Shown here one piece after another: positions 35,403-47,599 of a DNA stretch of 64,000 bases. Numbering within the stretch: the stretch's first letter is position 1; each line of letters begins with the position of its first letter. A model generated the notes under the pieces. It made no database searches, was not told the DNA's origin, and saw only the letters and a list, made by a program, of their open reading frames with translations. Origin of the DNA: Kiritimatiellia bacterium (GTDB lineage: Bacteria; Verrucomicrobiota; Kiritimatiellia; UBA8416; JADHWI01). The stretch lies in assembly GCA_030744755.1 (NCBI GenBank), contig JASLPY010000003.1, positions 1 through 64,000 of the forward strand, given 5' to 3'. Both the position numbers and the translations under genes were made by a program.

Positions 35403-35711
35403 TCAGATCTTGATGGTTATGTCCACACCCGCGGGAAGGTTGAGCTTTTTGAGCTCGTCAACCGTCTTCGCCGTCGGCTCTACCAGGTCGAGCAGACGCT
35501 TGTGGGTCCTCATCTCGAACTGCTCCATAGATTTCTTGTCCACGTGCGGCGACCGATTCACGGTGTACCGCTCGATCTTCGTAGGAAGAGGAGTGGGACC
35601 GACCACTCGTGCACCCGTTCCCTTGGCCGTCTCGATGATATCCAGCACGGCCTGATCCAGGACACTGTGATCGTACGCCTGCAACCGTATCCGTATGCGC
35701 TGCCCGTCCAT
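35403..35711 (-). CDS. rpsJ: 30S ribosomal protein uS10
   Basis: uS10 is a head protein, and as NusE it joins the antitermination complex. [37 protein letters not shown] and [18 protein letters not shown] are diagnostic. Length is 102. It lies 7 nt after fusA, as the first gene of the S10 cluster fused to the str cluster. Confidence 0.96.
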   Translation of the reverse strand: MDGQRIRIRLQAYDHSVLDQAVLDIIETAKGTGARVVGPTPLPTKIERYTVNRSPHVDKKSMEQFEMRTHKRLLDLVEPTAKTVDELKKLNLPAGVDITIKI

Positions 35712-35718
35712 TAGCTTG

Positions 35719-37854
35719 TCACCTGTTCAGTAGTTCTTCTTTAATTGCCTTCGGAACGACTTCGAAGCATTCCGGTTCCACCGTATAGCTTGCCCGCCCC
35801 TTCGTAAGGGACCTGATGGCTGTCGAGTACCCGAAGAGTTCCGCCAACGGCACGCCTGCCATAACGACCTGCGATGTGCCCCGCGTAATCATCTCCCGCA
35901 CCTTGCCGCGCCGCATGTTCAGGTCGCCGAGAACATCCCCCATGTACTCGCCGGGAGTAACTATCTCCACGAACATGAGCGGCTCCAGTAATTCAGGAGA
36001 CGCATCCATTATCGCTTCCCGAACGGCCATTACCGCGGCTGTCCGGAATGCCATCTCAGTCGAGGTTTCCGAGTCATAACTGCCGCCGGTTATCGTCACT
36101 CGCGTATCCAGAATCGGATACCTCGCAAGCACTCCGGTAACCAGTGCGTCGTTAACTCCCTGCTCGATACTTGTACGAAACTCGGCCGGTATAGTAGCGG
36201 ACGATACGTCAAATTCAACCTGAATTTCTGATCCTCTTTCGATTGGCTCAACTTTCAGCGCAATTTCCGCCATCTGACGCTTGCCGCCTATCTCCCTGTC
36301 GAAGAGGTGTGTGGCCCTTCCTTCGGCCGTAACGGTCTCGTGATACGCAACCGTAGGCTTCCCCGTGTTTGCCTCAACTTTGTACTCACGAAACATCCTG
36401 TCCTTGAGAATCTCAAGGTGCAGTTCGCCCATTCCGCTCAGAATAGTCTGGCCCGTTTCGGGGTCAACCCGGACAACGCAAGTTGGATCCTCCGCCGCCA
36501 TGATCCCCAGGGCCGCCTCAAGTTTGTCGCGATCCGCGCGGGCTTTCGGTTCAACCGCCATGAACATGACAGGCTCCGGAAAACGAATACTCTCGAGCTT
36601 GATCTGGGCGTTCTCGGCACAGAGGGTATCGCCCGTGGTGACGGTCGCAAGACCGGAAACAGCCCCAATTTCACCGGAATGCAAGACATCGGTTTCATCC
36701 CTGCTGTCTGCATGCAGACGCAGAAGGCGGGAAATGCGGTCCCTTTTCTTTGCCCGGGGATTGTAAATGCTCTGCCCCTTTCTGACCTGACCCGAATACA
36801 CCCTCAGAAAGGCCACGCGGCCGACGTAAGGATCGTTGGCCAGTTTGAACACAAGCGCGCATGCCGCGCCGGAGTCATCGGGGGATCTTGTCTCGGGCTT
36901 CTCGGAGTTCGGGTGAATGCCCTCAACGAGGGGAACTTCCAGCGGCGACGGCAGGTAGTCAACCACCGCGTCGAGCAGTTGCTGCACACCCTTGTTCTTG
37001 AGTGCAGACCCGCAGAATACCGGAACGAGATCGTTGGAGATGGTTGCCCTCCGGATTCCGCCCTTCAGGATCGGGGCGTCAACATCGGGGCTCTCAAGAT
37101 AGGCCTCCAGGACTTCCTCGTCTTTCTCAGCTACTAGCTCGATCAACTCGGCCCTGGCCCTCTCGGCCTTAACCTTGAGATCGGAAGGAATCTCGCTGGA
37201 GTGAAGATCCTTTCCCAGCGATTCTTCGCTAAAAGAGAATGCCTTCATCTCTATGAGATCGATGACACCCTCAAAATCCTGCTCGCTGCCCCATGGCAGC
37301 TGTAACGCGATGGCGTTGGACCCCAGGCGCTCCCTGATGTCGAGCACGACCATTTCGAAGTCAGCACCCATCCTGTCCATCTTGTTAATGTAGGCAAGCC
37401 TGGGGACACCGTAACGATCGGCCTGGCGCCAAACGGTTTCGGACTGCGACTGAACGCCGCCGACACCGCAGAACACGCCTATAGCACCATCGAGAACTCT
37501 CAGGGAACGTTCGACCTCTACCGTAAAATCAACGTGCCCGGGTGTATCTACGATATTCACCTGGGCACCACGCCAGAAACAGGTTGTGGCGGCACTGGTA
37601 ATTGTAATGCCGCGCTCTTTCTCCTGCTGCATCCAGTCCATGACGGCAGTACCGTCGTGCACTTCGCCCATCTTGTGAACGCGGCCGGCATAGTAAAGCA
37701 TCCTCTCGGTAGTAGTCGTCTTACCGGCATCTATATGAGCAATAATGCCGATATTGCGGACCATACCAAGCGGACTGAGTCTGTCAGCTGCCTCGCGTGA
37801 GCCAGCCTTATCAGACCCCTTGCTTTTCTTCTTATGTGTCAAAGCCTTAACCAT
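35719..37854 (-). CDS. fusA: Elongation factor G
   Basis: The GTPase that drives translocation on the ribosome. GTP motifs are [27 protein letters not shown] and NKMDRMGAD; later come [11 protein letters not shown]-like ([16 protein letters not shown]) and domain IV with [13 protein letters not shown]. Length is 711. About 20 Lys/Ser-rich residues before [12 protein letters not shown] are longer than in typical EF-G; the start at 37854 has only a weak ribosome site, and an internal ATG at codon 31 has none better. It follows rpsG after a 160-nt gap. Confidence 0.96.
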   Translation of the reverse strand: MVKALTHKKKSKGSDKAGSREAADRLSPLGMVRNIGIIAHIDAGKTTTTERMLYYAGRVHKMGEVHDGTAVMDWMQQEKERGITITSAATTCFWRGAQVNIVDTPGHVDFTVEVERSLRVLDGAIGVFCGVGGVQSQSETVWRQADRYGVPRLAYINKMDRMGADFEMVVLDIRERLGSNAIALQLPWGSEQDFEGVIDLIEMKAFSFSEESLGKDLHSSEIPSDLKVKAERARAELIELVAEKDEEVLEAYLESPDVDAPILKGGIRRATISNDLVPVFCGSALKNKGVQQLLDAVVDYLPSPLEVPLVEGIHPNSEKPETRSPDDSGAACALVFKLANDPYVGRVAFLRVYSGQVRKGQSIYNPRAKKRDRISRLLRLHADSRDETDVLHSGEIGAVSGLATVTTGDTLCAENAQIKLESIRFPEPVMFMAVEPKARADRDKLEAALGIMAAEDPTCVVRVDPETGQTILSGMGELHLEILKDRMFREYKVEANTGKPTVAYHETVTAEGRATHLFDREIGGKRQMAEIALKVEPIERGSEIQVEFDVSSATIPAEFRTSIEQGVNDALVTGVLARYPILDTRVTITGGSYDSETSTEMAFRTAAVMAVREAIMDASPELLEPLMFVEIVTPGEYMGDVLGDLNMRRGKVREMITRGTSQVVMAGVPLAELFGYSTAIRSLTKGRASYTVEPECFEVVPKAIKEELLNR

Positions 37855-38017
37855 GATTCACAAGTTCTCAACACTAGAAACCGGTAGCCGCACGACCGCT
37901 GGGGAACATCCCCGATAACGTCCGGCTCCCGGAACTCGAATGCCGCCTTTCAAAAACTCCTGCCTGACTGCAAGCAATCGTCGCACCGTCCCGAAAAACG
38001 GGTGCGCCCCTTACCTC
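37855..38017 (-). other. rpsG-fusA intergenic region
   Basis: A 163-nt gap inside the superoperon. At 37991-38003 is a small stem-loop (cccg aaaaa cggg), partly extended by outer bases (cgca/tgcg). It may be a processing site or leader structure. No promoter of good quality and no coding region were seen. Confidence 0.35.
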
Positions 38018-38488
38018 CTACCATGCATAATGCGCGAATGCCTTGTTAGCCTGGGCCATCTTGTGCGTATCCTCACGCTTCTTAACGGCACTTCCCTGGT
38101 TCTTGTAAGCTTCCATAAGCTCCAGGGCCATGGCCTTCTTCATCGACATGCCCTTCCTGGCACTCGAATACTGGACAAGCCAGCGCAGTGCAAGGGCCAG
38201 CTGCCGCCTGCTGTTTACCTCTACCGGAACCTGGTAGGTGGCACCGCCGACACGCCTGGATCTGACCTCAACGCGTGGTTTCACGTTGTCGACCGCACGC
38301 ACGACGACCTCGAGCGGGTTCTCACTCATCTTTTCTTCGATCTCAGTCATCGCCCCGTAGATGATCTTCTCGGCGGTGGACTTCTTGCCCTTCTCCATCA
38401 CGTAATTGATGATGCGCCCGATAAGCTCACTATTGTACTTCGGGTCTGGAGCTGGGGTTCTTCGTACTGCTCTGCGCCTTCTTGCCAT
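38018..38488 (-). CDS. rpsG: 30S ribosomal protein uS7
   Basis: uS7 nucleates assembly of the small-subunit head. MARRRRAVRRTPAPDPKYNS, IINYVMEKGKKSTAEKIIYG and RRVGGATYQVPVEV are diagnostic. Length is 156, normal. Confidence 0.96.
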   Translation of the reverse strand: MARRRRAVRRTPAPDPKYNSELIGRIINYVMEKGKKSTAEKIIYGAMTEIEEKMSENPLEVVVRAVDNVKPRVEVRSRRVGGATYQVPVEVNSRRQLALALRWLVQYSSARKGMSMKKAMALELMEAYKNQGSAVKKREDTHKMAQANKAFAHYAW

Positions 38489-38511
38489 TCTTATCTCCGG
38501 TAGGCTTCGAG

Positions 38512-38880
38512 TTAGCCCCGTTTCACTCCGTACTTGGAGCGGCCACGCTTTCTCCCATCAACACCCAAACTGTCGAGCGTGCCGCGGACCACATGATATC
38601 GAACACCGGGAAGGTCCTTTACCCTGCCTCCCCGTACCAGTACAACACTGTGCTCCTGCAGGTTATGCCCAACACCCGGAATGTACGCTGTTACCTCGTA
38701 CCCGGAAGTCAGGCGAACCCTGCAGACTTTTCGAAGAGCCGAGTTCGGTTTTTTTGGCGTCTGCGTTTTCACGGCAAGACACACCCCTCTTCTCTGGGGA
38801 CATCCCGCCAATGCGGGCGCCTTACTCTTCCTGAAAGCCTTTTTACGGCCTTTTCTAACAAGCTGGTTTGTCGTCGGCAT
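38512..38880 (-). CDS. rpsL: 30S ribosomal protein uS12
   Basis: uS12 controls decoding accuracy. [40 protein letters not shown] and [18 protein letters not shown] are present. The Lys residues of TPKKPNS and GRVKDLPG, where streptomycin-resistance changes occur in other bacteria, are the sensitive-type residues. Length is 122. Confidence 0.96.
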   Translation of the reverse strand: MPTTNQLVRKGRKKAFRKSKAPALAGCPQRRGVCLAVKTQTPKKPNSALRKVCRVRLTSGYEVTAYIPGVGHNLQEHSVVLVRGGRVKDLPGVRYHVVRGTLDSLGVDGRKRGRSKYGVKRG

Positions 38881-38952
38881 AAATGTCTCTTTTCCTTACT
38901 CTGACACAAAGAGGCCGCATCCTATCAGATCGCCAAGCGACGAATCAAGCCC

Positions 38953-41900
38953 CTAACCCAACAATTCTTCAAGTTTCTTGCCCGCTTCTTCATCGTACGC
39001 CTCTTCCTCCGGAATCGGCTCGGCTAGCGGTACAAGTTTTACGTTGCGGTGCATGGTGAATCCTGTCCCGCCAGGGATCAAGTGACCCATGATCACGTTT
39101 TCCTTAAACCCACGCAGTTCATCCTTCCTGCCGAGCGTAGCCGCATCGGTCAGAACGCGGGTTGTATCCTGGAAGGAAGCAGCAGAAATGAAGCTGTCCG
39201 TTTCCAGTGACGCTTTCGTTATTCCGAGCAGGGCCGGTGTAGCCTCGGCAGGTCTCTTGCCTTCGGCCATCGCCATCTCGTTCATATCGATAAAGCGTTG
39301 CTTGGTGACCTGCTCTCCCCACAGGAAGTCAGTGTCGCCTGGATCAGTGATCTTGATCTTGCGCAACATCTGGCGAACGATCGTCTCGATGTGCTTATCA
39401 TTGATCTCAACACCCTGCAGTCTGTACACCTGCTGAACTTCGTTCACAAGGTACTCCTGGAGCTCCTGCGGACCGCAGACTTCAAGGATTTCCTGCGGAA
39501 CGATCGGACCCTCGGTAAGCTGCTGACCCTTGCGGACGTGATCACCCTTGAACACGACAATATGTTTGCCCATCGGGATGAGGTGCTCTTCCGTTCCACC
39601 GGTTGTCTCGTCACGAATGATCAGGCACCTGCGACCGCGCTGGTTGGGACCGAAGTCCACGATACCCTCGATCTTCGCGATCTCCGCGGCGTCCTTCGGC
39701 TGCCTTGCTTCGAACAGCTCTGCGACCCTCGGCAGACCACCCGTAATATCGCGCGTCTTCGATTCCTTCCGCGGCGTCTTCGCGATAAGCTGGCCCGGGT
39801 TGACCTTCTTGCCCTCCTTGACCATCACGTGAGCGCCGGCCGGAATACTGTAGAAGCCCAGGACTTCATCGCTGTCTGCACGGTTTACGATGATCTGCGG
39901 ATGGAGATCTTCCTTGGTTTCAAGGACGACGGTACCCCTGAGGCCCGTCTGCTCGTCCATCTCCTTCTTGACGGTGACGTTCGGGACAAAATCGTGGAAG
40001 CGGATTATGCCTTCCTGCTCGGCCAGTACGGGAACGCTGTACGGATCCCACTTGGCTATGCAGGCGCCGGCATCAACCGTTCCGCCGTCTTCAGTCATGA
40101 GGATCGTGCCGATCGCGGTCGTGTAGCGTTCGAGCTCACGCCCGGAAGGATCGTGAATACTGATCACCCCGTTCTTGTTGAGAACGACGTTGTCCCCATC
40201 CGGATTGGCTACGATGCGAAGATCGTGGTACCGCAGCATGCCGCCGTTCTTCGCAATGACCTCAGGCTGCTTGAAGACCGCGCTGGCGGTACCACCAATG
40301 TGGAACGTACGCATGGTAAGCTGCGTGCCAGGTTCACCGATCGATTGCGCCGCAATGATTCCCACGGCGGTTCCAACTTCAACCGGCTTCCCGGTCGCGA
40401 GGTCCCTTCCGTAGCATTTGGCACACAGACCGGTCCTGGATTCGCAGGTAAGTACGCTGCGAATGCGCATGCGGTCAATTCCTATGCTGGCAATACGCTC
40501 GGCAGCAGCTTCGTCAATCTCGTCACCGGTATTGAGAACCGTTTCGCCGGAAATCGGATCGTTGACATCGCTGAGAGTTGTGCGGCCTATGATCCTGGCC
40601 TGCAACGGCACCAGTTCCTCGTCACCTTCGGCAATAGACGACACGTCAATGCCGTTAACGGTATTGCAGTCCTGCTCCACCACAATCACATCCTGCGCCA
40701 CGTCTACGAGCTTCCTGGTCAGGTAACCTGCGTCGGCAGTCTTAAGAGCTGTATCGGCGAGACCCTTCCTGGCACCGTGAGTACTGATGAAATACTCAAG
40801 AACACTCAGCCCTTCGCGGAAGTTAGCCACGATGGGACGTTCGATAATTTCGCCGGACGGCTTTGCCATCAGTCCGCGCATACCTGCCAGCTGCCTGATC
40901 TGCTGCCGGCTGCCCCTCGCCTTGGAGTCGACCATCATGAATACGGGGTTGGTCTCGTCGCTGTTGCGGTTGTGCTCGATAGCCGAGTACATGGCGTTGG
41001 ATATCTCGTCCGTGGCATGTGTCCAGATGTCAACGATCTTGTTGTACCGCTCACCGTCCGTAATCACGCCCTGCTGGTACTGGCGGTCTACTTCCGCGAC
41101 CTGCTTGCGGGCTCCCACGACTATGTCATTCTTCTCCGGGGGAATAATCATGTCGACCAGGCCGATCGAAACACCGGCGAGCGTAGCATGCTCAAACCCA
41201 AGCGCCTTGAGGTCATCGAGAACCTTCACAGTCTTGTCATGACCAGCGGTCCTGTGACAACGCCAAATCAACGCGCCCAACATGCCTTTGTCCACCAGGC
41301 TGTTCACGAAACCAATCGTCTCGGGCCAGATCTCGTTGAAAAGCACGCGCCCAACCGTGGTGACGATGATACGATCCTTCTTGTTGCCGAATTCCGTATC
41401 CCTGCCGAAATCACGGTTGCGGAACCTGATTCGGTCATAAAGCTTAAGAGCGCCTTCTTCGTAACCAAGCCTGACCTCGTCGGAAGTCCCCAGGATCGGC
41501 AGATGCTCGATAGCGTCCTTCGAGGCCTTGCTGCTGAGTCTCATCCTGTCTTTCTGACTCAGGGAGGTCAGGTAGTAGATGCCAAGCGCAATGTCCTGCG
41601 TGGGCGTCATTACAGACTGTCCACTCGACGGCGAGAAAATGCTGTTGGATGACATCATCAGCAGTCGTGATTCCAACTGTGCCTCAACGGAAAGCGGAAC
41701 GTGTACAGCCATCTGGTCACCGTCGAAGTCCGCGTTGTATGCGGTACAAACAAGGGGATGCAGGTGGATTGCGTCGCCTTCAACAAGAACGGGCTCGAAC
41801 GACTGAATACTGAGCCTGTGAAGCGTAGGTGCACGGTTGAGCATCACGGTCTTGTCCGCGGTAACTTCTTCAAGGATATCCCACACCTCGGTGGACTGTC

Positions 41901-43113
41901 TCTCAATAAGTTTCTTCGCACTGCGAACCGTATGCACAACGCCAAGTTCCTTGAGACGCCTGATTATGAAGGGCTCAAAAAGAACCAGGGCCATCTTCTT
42001 TGGTAAACCGCACTGATGCAGCTTCAGGTCCGGGCCAACCACGATTACAGATCTGCCGGAGTAATCAACTCGCTTACCCAGGAGATTCTGACGGAATCGT
42101 CCGCCCTTGCCCTTAAGCATGTCGCTGAGTGACTTCAGAGGCCGGTTGCCGGCACCCGTAACGGGTCTGCCGTGCCTTCCATTGTCAAAAACGGCGTCGA
42201 CGGCTTCCTGCAGCATGCGCTTCTCGTTCCTGATGATTACGTCAGGCGTCTTGAGCTGCTGAAGGTTCTTCAGACGGTTGTTACGGTTGATCACACGCCG
42301 GTAAAGGTCGTTGAGGTCCGATGTCGCAAACCTGCCGCCCTCCAGGGGAACCAGCGGCCGCAACTCGGGAGGAATCACCGGCAGCGTGTCGAGAATCATC
42401 CACTCGGGGCGCGTCCCGCTGCTACGAAAACCCTCGGTAACCTTCATGCGCTTGGCGAGCTTCTTGCGAATCTGCTTGCTGCGCGTTTTCTCCATCGCAT
42501 CCTCGAGCTCACCCATGAGCACGTCAAGGTCCACGGTCGTCAGCATGTCGCGGATCGCTTCCGCACCCATCTTCGCAGTAAACGTCTCGCCGTAAGCTTC
42601 CAGGGCCTCGCGGTACTCCATCTCGCTGAGGAGCTGTTTGGCCTGCAGGGGCGTCTCGCCGGGCTCCGTGACAAGGTAATCCTCGTAATAGAGGACACGC
42701 TCAAGGTTTGCGCCGGTCATGTCGAGGATCAGGCCGATCCTGCTGGGCGTGCACTTGAAGAACCAGATGTGCGACACGGGCACCGCCAGCTCAATGTGCG
42801 CCATTCTTTCGCGCCTTACCCTCGAAACCGTCACTTCCACGCCACAACGGTCGCAGATCACACCCTTGTGCTTGATACGCTTGTACTTGCCGCAGCTACA
42901 TTCCCAGTCCCTTGTCGGACCAAAAATTCGCTCGCAGAACAAGCCACCGCGCTCAGGTTTATAGGTACGGTAGTTTATCGTTTCGGGATTCTTTACTTCG
43001 CCATGGCTCCAAGACCGGATCGATTCCGGTGAAGCCAGTATAATCCCTACGGAGTCAAAGGTTTCACCCTCCGACAATCCCATCATCTCTCTGGCAGCGT
43101 ATTGGTTCAACAT
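38953..43113 (-). CDS. rpoC: RNA polymerase beta-prime subunit
   Basis: The catalytic subunit of RNA polymerase. The N-terminal zinc site ([20 protein letters not shown]), the active-site loop [12 protein letters not shown] (near residue 457) and the second zinc site ([13 protein letters not shown]) are intact. Clamp, bridge-helix and trigger-loop region ([18 protein letters not shown]) follow. The ATG at 43113 (MLNQYAARE) has gggagg upstream; a GTG 16 codons earlier would overlap rpoB. Length is about 1386, usual for the phylum-neutral form without large insertions. Confidence 0.96.
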   Translation of the reverse strand: MLNQYAAREMMGLSEGETFDSVGIILASPESIRSWSHGEVKNPETINYRTYKPERGGLFCERIFGPTRDWECSCGKYKRIKHKGVICDRCGVEVTVSRVRRERMAHIELAVPVSHIWFFKCTPSRIGLILDMTGANLERVLYYEDYLVTEPGETPLQAKQLLSEMEYREALEAYGETFTAKMGAEAIRDMLTTVDLDVLMGELEDAMEKTRSKQIRKKLAKRMKVTEGFRSSGTRPEWMILDTLPVIPPELRPLVPLEGGRFATSDLNDLYRRVINRNNRLKNLQQLKTPDVIIRNEKRMLQEAVDAVFDNGRHGRPVTGAGNRPLKSLSDMLKGKGGRFRQNLLGKRVDYSGRSVIVVGPDLKLHQCGLPKKMALVLFEPFIIRRLKELGVVHTVRSAKKLIERQSTEVWDILEEVTADKTVMLNRAPTLHRLSIQSFEPVLVEGDAIHLHPLVCTAYNADFDGDQMAVHVPLSVEAQLESRLLMMSSNSIFSPSSGQSVMTPTQDIALGIYYLTSLSQKDRMRLSSKASKDAIEHLPILGTSDEVRLGYEEGALKLYDRIRFRNRDFGRDTEFGNKKDRIIVTTVGRVLFNEIWPETIGFVNSLVDKGMLGALIWRCHRTAGHDKTVKVLDDLKALGFEHATLAGVSIGLVDMIIPPEKNDIVVGARKQVAEVDRQYQQGVITDGERYNKIVDIWTHATDEISNAMYSAIEHNRNSDETNPVFMMVDSKARGSRQQIRQLAGMRGLMAKPSGEIIERPIVANFREGLSVLEYFISTHGARKGLADTALKTADAGYLTRKLVDVAQDVIVVEQDCNTVNGIDVSSIAEGDEELVPLQARIIGRTTLSDVNDPISGETVLNTGDEIDEAAAERIASIGIDRMRIRSVLTCESRTGLCAKCYGRDLATGKPVEVGTAVGIIAAQSIGEPGTQLTMRTFHIGGTASAVFKQPEVIAKNGGMLRYHDLRIVANPDGDNVVLNKNGVISIHDPSGRELERYTTAIGTILMTEDGGTVDAGACIAKWDPYSVPVLAEQEGIIRFHDFVPNVTVKKEMDEQTGLRGTVVLETKEDLHPQIIVNRADSDEVLGFYSIPAGAHVMVKEGKKVNPGQLIAKTPRKESKTRDITGGLPRVAELFEARQPKDAAEIAKIEGIVDFGPNQRGRRCLIIRDETTGGTEEHLIPMGKHIVVFKGDHVRKGQQLTEGPIVPQEILEVCGPQELQEYLVNEVQQVYRLQGVEINDKHIETIVRQMLRKIKITDPGDTDFLWGEQVTKQRFIDMNEMAMAEGKRPAEATPALLGITKASLETDSFISAASFQDTTRVLTDAATLGRKDELRGFKENVIMGHLIPGGTGFTMHRNVKLVPLAEPIPEEEAYDEEAGKKLEELLG

Positions 43114-43135
43114 CCGCCTCCCGGGCTTTTGCTGG

Positions 43136-46100
43136 TTAGAGTCCGTGCTTGAACTCACCACCCTCTTTAATCATCTGAACATCCAGGCAGAGTCCGCGCA
43201 ACTCGTTGATCAGCACGCTGAACGACTCGGGCATGCCGGCGTCGAGCGTGTTCTCGCCCTTTACTATCGACTCGTAAATCCTGGTGCGTCCGCTGACATC
43301 GTCACTCTTCACCGTCAGCAGTTCCTGCAGAGCGTATGCCACTCCGTAGGCTTCCAGGGCCCAGACTTCCATCTCACCAAGACGCTGACCGCCGTACTGG
43401 GCTTTGCCACCCAGCGGCTGCTGCGTTACCAGCGAGTAAGGCCCAACCGCCCTTGCGTGCAGCTTATCGCTGACCAGGTGGTGAAGCTTGAGCATGTAAA
43501 TCTGTCCGACCACGACTCGCTGTGCGAAGGCCTCACCCGTGCGACCGTCATAAAGAACGGTCTTGCCATCCTCGGGCAGCTCGGCTTCCTTGAGGAAATC
43601 GTCGATATGACTCTCGGAAATACCATCAAAGACCGGCGTCGCGGCGTACATTCCAAGGACCTCGCAGGCCGCACCAAGGTGCGTTTCAAAAACCTGTCCC
43701 AGGTTCATACGCGACGGCACGCCCAGCGGGTTGAGCACGATATCAACAGGCCGGCCATCAGGACCGAACGGCATATCGCACTCCGGAACAATAGTGGCGA
43801 CCACGCCCTTGTTACCATGGCGGCCGGCCAGCTTGTCCCCTACCGAGAGTTTCTTCTTGGCGGCGACATATACGCGAACCTGCTTGATAATGCCCTGGTC
43901 CACTTCGTCGCCGCTCTCAAGTCTCTCGACCGAGCGGTCATGATCGTGATCGACCTCGGAGAACTTCGGCTTGAACTCGTCGATGATTTCGTCGATCTTA
44001 ATCTGGATCGGACTGCTTTCGATCTGTATGTGATCATGCGAGGCAGCCAGCTTACGCAGCAGGGTCTTCGTGATCTTCCGGTTTGCGGGAATAATGATCT
44101 CGCCGGCTTCGGCGTCAACGACATCCAGGGGGATCTTCTCGCCCAGCAGAATGTTGCTGAGGGCTTCGGTCAGTTCCTCCGTGAGCTCTTTCCTGCGTAT
44201 CTTACGCTCCTCGCCGAGGTCCTTTGCCTGGCGCTTCTTGTCGGCAGGAGTGGAATCGGCGCGCTTCACTTCCTTGAGCGCCGAAACCTTGATGTCCATG
44301 ACGATCCCGTTCGTGCCGCTGGGCACGGTCAGCGAAGTATCGCGGACCTCCGCGGCCTTCTCGCCGAAGATAGCCCTCAGGAGTCTTTCCTCTGGTGCCA
44401 GCTCGGTCTCGCTCTTAGGCGTGATCTTGCCAACAAGGATATCTCCGGGAGCCACTTCCGCACCGGTTCGGATGACACCGTCGGACCCCAGGTCCTTCAG
44501 CGCCTCTTCGCCCACATTCGGAATATCGCGTGTAATCTCTTCTGGACCAAGCTTGGTATCCCTGGCACCAACTTCGAACTCCGTTACGTGGATGGAGGTG
44601 AAAGCATCGTCCTTCACCACGCGCTCACTTATAACTATAGCATCCTCGAAATTGTAACCCGACCATGGCATGAAAGCCACCTGGAGGTTACGGCCAAGGG
44701 CGAGCTCGCCAGCCTTGGTGGCAGGCCCGTCTGCAAGCACATCGCCCTGCTTGATCTTCTGGCCCCTGCTGACAAGGGGTTTCTGATTGAAGCACGTTCC
44801 CGCGTTCGAACGGCGGAATTTACGAAGCTTGTACTCGCTCCACGTACTCCTGTCCGTGCCGCGTTCCGGCATTTTGCCGTCGGCCGAGATGATAATCTTG
44901 TCAGAATCGGCATAGGCAACCTTACCGGCTTGCTGCGCAATGACCATGACCCGTGAATCACGCGCGGCCCGGTCCTCAAGGCCGGTGGCGACGTACGGTC
45001 TTTCCGCGCGAAGAAGCGGCACGGCCTGGCGCATCATGTTTGCGCCCATCAAGGCCCTGTTCGCGTCATCATGCTCCAGGAAAGGAATAAGCCCGGCCGC
45101 TATACTGATGACCTGCTTGGGCGACACGTCCATGTAGTCTACCTGGTCGCGCGGCACTTCAAGGAATTCTCCCTGGTACCTTACCGACACCAGTTCGCGT
45201 GCAAACTTGTTTTTATCGTCCAGCGGAGCATTCGCCTGGGCGATCACGTACCTTTCCTCCTGGTCGGCGGAAAGATAATGAACGTCATTGGTGACCCGGT
45301 CCTTGGAAACCTTGCGGTAAGGACTTTCAATGAAACCGAAGTCATTGACCCTGGCGTAGATACCAAGAGACGAAATAAGACCGATGTTCGGACCTTCAGG
45401 AGTCTCGATAGGACAAATTCGCCCGTAGTGACTGCTGTGTACGTCGCGAACCTCGAAACCGGCACGCTCACGGCTAAGACCACCGGGGCCCAGCGCGCTC
45501 AGGCGGCGCTTGTGAGCAAGTTCTGAGAGCGGGTTCGTCTGGTCCATAAACTGGCTGAGCTGACTCCTTCCAAAGAAGTCCTGCACAACCGCCGAAAGCG
45601 ATTTGGAATTTACAAGGCGCTGAGGTGCAAGAACGCCCGTGGACGGATCAAAGAGCGTCATGCGCTCCCGGATCAGACGCTCCGTACGCGCAACCCCCAT
45701 CCTGCACTGGTTCTCAAGCAGCTCACCCACGGTTCTCACGCGGCGACTGCCCAGGTGGTCGATATCATCGACGTTCTCTTCGCCCTTGCGTATCTTCACG
45801 AGACGCCGGAGAGATTCGATAACATCCTGGTGGTCCAGTACCCTGAGGTCAGCATCGATCTTCTTCTCGAGGTCGAGCTTCTGGTTTATCTTGTGCCGGC
45901 CCACACGACCCAGGTCGTATCGCCGCGGGTCGAAGAACAGCCTTCTCAGCAACTGGCGGGCGTTCGAGGGCGTGGCCGGATCGCCGGGACGAATCCTGTG
46001 ATAGATATCCTTAAGAGCGTCGTCCGAAGTATGCGCGGTATCGTTGCGGATACTTGTAAGGAAGATCCCGTTGTCCCATGAGACATCGATAACTTCGACG

Positions 46101-46909
46101 GTCTTGAACCCGGCATCCTTGATCTGCTCAAGGAGCCCGGCTGTCACTTCGTCGAACTTGCGCGCCAGTACGGTGCGGGAGTCCACGTCGATCAAGTCTT
46201 CCTTGAAGACGATGTTCTCGTACTCTTCGTCTCCGTCGAGTTTACCCTTCAGTTTGATCGTGGCGAACTCGTAGAACAGACCGCACACTTCCTCATCGCT
46301 GCCGTACCCAAGCGCACGCAGGAACGTGGAAGCCAGGAATTTACGGCGGCGGCGACGGCGGTCCATGAAGATCCAGATCAGGTCCGACGTATCGAACTGA
46401 ATCTCAATCCACGATCCTCGGTCGGGAATAATCCTCATCGAGTAGAGCATAGCCCCGTTCGCATGCAGATTCTGTTCGGAGCAGATACCGGGCGATCGGT
46501 GCAACTGGCTGACAACAACGCGTTCCGCGCCGTTGACGACAAAGGAACCGTGCTCCGTCATGAGCGGCATTTCGCCCATGTATACGCTCTCTTCACGTAC
46601 CTCGTCGCCGTCTTTCAGGCGAAAAGTCACGTGCAGCGGCGCGGCATAGGTCTGCCCTTCCGCAAGGCTTTCGTAGGCGCCCATCTTGGGCTCCGATAGT
46701 TCGTATCTAACGAAGTCAAGTACGTACCTGCCATCGTAGCTCTCAATCGGGAAGACTTCCTCAAAAATAGCCTGCAGTCCCTGGCTCTTACGCGATGCCG
46801 TGGGGGTGCCGGACTGGAGGAAATTGGAATACGAAACCGTCTGGATCTCAATGAGATCAGGCGGATCGATAACCGCTTCCAGCTTGCCGAAGTTCGTTCT
46901 TTCGACCAT
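43136..46909 (-). CDS. rpoB: RNA polymerase beta subunit
   Basis: Forms the catalytic cleft together with beta-prime. The rifampicin pocket ([20 protein letters not shown], near residue 455) carries the sensitive-type Asp, His and Ser, with Thr where E. coli has Asn. Further conserved parts are [32 protein letters not shown] and, near the end, [20 protein letters not shown]. The ATG at 46909 has gagg upstream; a TTG one codon earlier is less likely. Length is 1257. Confidence 0.97.
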   Translation of the reverse strand: MVERTNFGKLEAVIDPPDLIEIQTVSYSNFLQSGTPTASRKSQGLQAIFEEVFPIESYDGRYVLDFVRYELSEPKMGAYESLAEGQTYAAPLHVTFRLKDGDEVREESVYMGEMPLMTEHGSFVVNGAERVVVSQLHRSPGICSEQNLHANGAMLYSMRIIPDRGSWIEIQFDTSDLIWIFMDRRRRRRKFLASTFLRALGYGSDEEVCGLFYEFATIKLKGKLDGDEEYENIVFKEDLIDVDSRTVLARKFDEVTAGLLEQIKDAGFKTVEVIDVSWDNGIFLTSIRNDTAHTSDDALKDIYHRIRPGDPATPSNARQLLRRLFFDPRRYDLGRVGRHKINQKLDLEKKIDADLRVLDHQDVIESLRRLVKIRKGEENVDDIDHLGSRRVRTVGELLENQCRMGVARTERLIRERMTLFDPSTGVLAPQRLVNSKSLSAVVQDFFGRSQLSQFMDQTNPLSELAHKRRLSALGPGGLSRERAGFEVRDVHSSHYGRICPIETPEGPNIGLISSLGIYARVNDFGFIESPYRKVSKDRVTNDVHYLSADQEERYVIAQANAPLDDKNKFARELVSVRYQGEFLEVPRDQVDYMDVSPKQVISIAAGLIPFLEHDDANRALMGANMMRQAVPLLRAERPYVATGLEDRAARDSRVMVIAQQAGKVAYADSDKIIISADGKMPERGTDRSTWSEYKLRKFRRSNAGTCFNQKPLVSRGQKIKQGDVLADGPATKAGELALGRNLQVAFMPWSGYNFEDAIVISERVVKDDAFTSIHVTEFEVGARDTKLGPEEITRDIPNVGEEALKDLGSDGVIRTGAEVAPGDILVGKITPKSETELAPEERLLRAIFGEKAAEVRDTSLTVPSGTNGIVMDIKVSALKEVKRADSTPADKKRQAKDLGEERKIRRKELTEELTEALSNILLGEKIPLDVVDAEAGEIIIPANRKITKTLLRKLAASHDHIQIESSPIQIKIDEIIDEFKPKFSEVDHDHDRSVERLESGDEVDQGIIKQVRVYVAAKKKLSVGDKLAGRHGNKGVVATIVPECDMPFGPDGRPVDIVLNPLGVPSRMNLGQVFETHLGAACEVLGMYAATPVFDGISESHIDDFLKEAELPEDGKTVLYDGRTGEAFAQRVVVGQIYMLKLHHLVSDKLHARAVGPYSLVTQQPLGGKAQYGGQRLGEMEVWALEAYGVAYALQELLTVKSDDVSGRTRIYESIVKGENTLDAGMPESFSVLINELRGLCLDVQMIKEGGEFKHGL

Positions 46910-46987
46910 CAAGTACCTCGCTGTGCAAGGGGTTTCTGATAAACCTGTGCCAACCTACTGCCCATCTCAACCGGAAATGGGAATTTG

Positions 46988-47551
46988 CTACTTGATCTCA
47001 ACAGTCGCGCCGGCAGCCTCGAGTTTACCCTTCAGCTCGTCGGCTTCTTCCTGAGTTACACCTTCTTTGACCGCTTTCGGTGCACCCTCGACGAGATCCT
47101 TGGAATCCTTCAGGCCCAGGCCCGTGATTGCCCTGACTTCCTTGATCACGGCAATCTTCTGGCCGCCTGCAGAAGCGAGAATGACGTCAAATTCAGTCTT
47201 CTCTTCCGCGGCCGCGGCTCCGCCGCCATCGCCTGCAACTGCACCAGCCGCCACTGCAACCGGCGCCGCAGCGCTGACACCAAGCCTGTCTTCCAGAACC
47301 TTAACGAGTTTTGAAAGTTCGAGGACTGTAATGCCCTCGATCCAATCAATGAACTCAGCCATCTTACCCTCGGCAACAGGCGCGTCCTTAGCTTCTTCTG
47401 CTTCTTCCGCTACCTGCTCAACCGGTGCTTCTTCAACCGGTGCTTCTTCAACCGCTGTTTCTTCAACCGTCGCTTCCTCAACCGTCGCTTCCTCAACCGT
47501 TGCTTCCTCAACCGTTGCTTCTTCGACCGCTGTGTCTTTTTCGTCAGCCAT
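46988..47551 (-). CDS. rplL: 50S ribosomal protein bL12 with an acidic repeat extension
   Basis: The stalk protein that recruits translation GTPases. The standard part starts at Met64 ([20 protein letters not shown]), with an Ala-rich hinge and the C-terminal domain ([34 protein letters not shown]); its 124 residues equal a normal bL12. In front lie 63 residues, [11 protein letters not shown] then tandem [10 protein letters not shown] units. The ATG at 47551 has aggag 8 nt upstream, while Met64 (47362) has gaggg at a short 4-nt spacing, so two products are conceivable. The repeat is in frame and acidic. It lies between rplJ and rpoB in normal order. Confidence 0.93.
   Translation of the reverse strand: MADEKDTAVEEATVEEATVEEATVEEATVEETAVEEAPVEEAPVEQVAEEAEEAKDAPVAEGKMAEFIDWIEGITVLELSKLVKVLEDRLGVSAAAPVAVAAGAVAGDGGGAAAAEEKTEFDVILASAGGQKIAVIKEVRAITGLGLKDSKDLVEGAPKAVKEGVTQEEADELKGKLEAAGATVEIK
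47411..47533 (-). repeat. In-frame 15-nt tandem repeat inside rplL
   Basis: About eight units of 15 nt encode (T/A/P)VEEA-type pentapeptides in the N-terminal extension of bL12. Neighbouring units are nearly identical at DNA level, suggesting recent expansion. Confidence 0.88.
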
Positions 47552-47599
47552 GACTTATTCTCCTGTCCTTCTCACGCCGCATTGCGGCACAACACTTAT

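Noticed and set aside
39298-41652. Long open frame (784 codons) on the plus strand
   Set aside because: It lies wholly antisense to rpoC, whose catalytic and zinc motifs are intact, and it has no recognisable domain.
43145-44956. Long open frame (603 codons) on the plus strand
   Set aside because: Antisense to rpoB; the open frame is a by-product of rpoB codon use.
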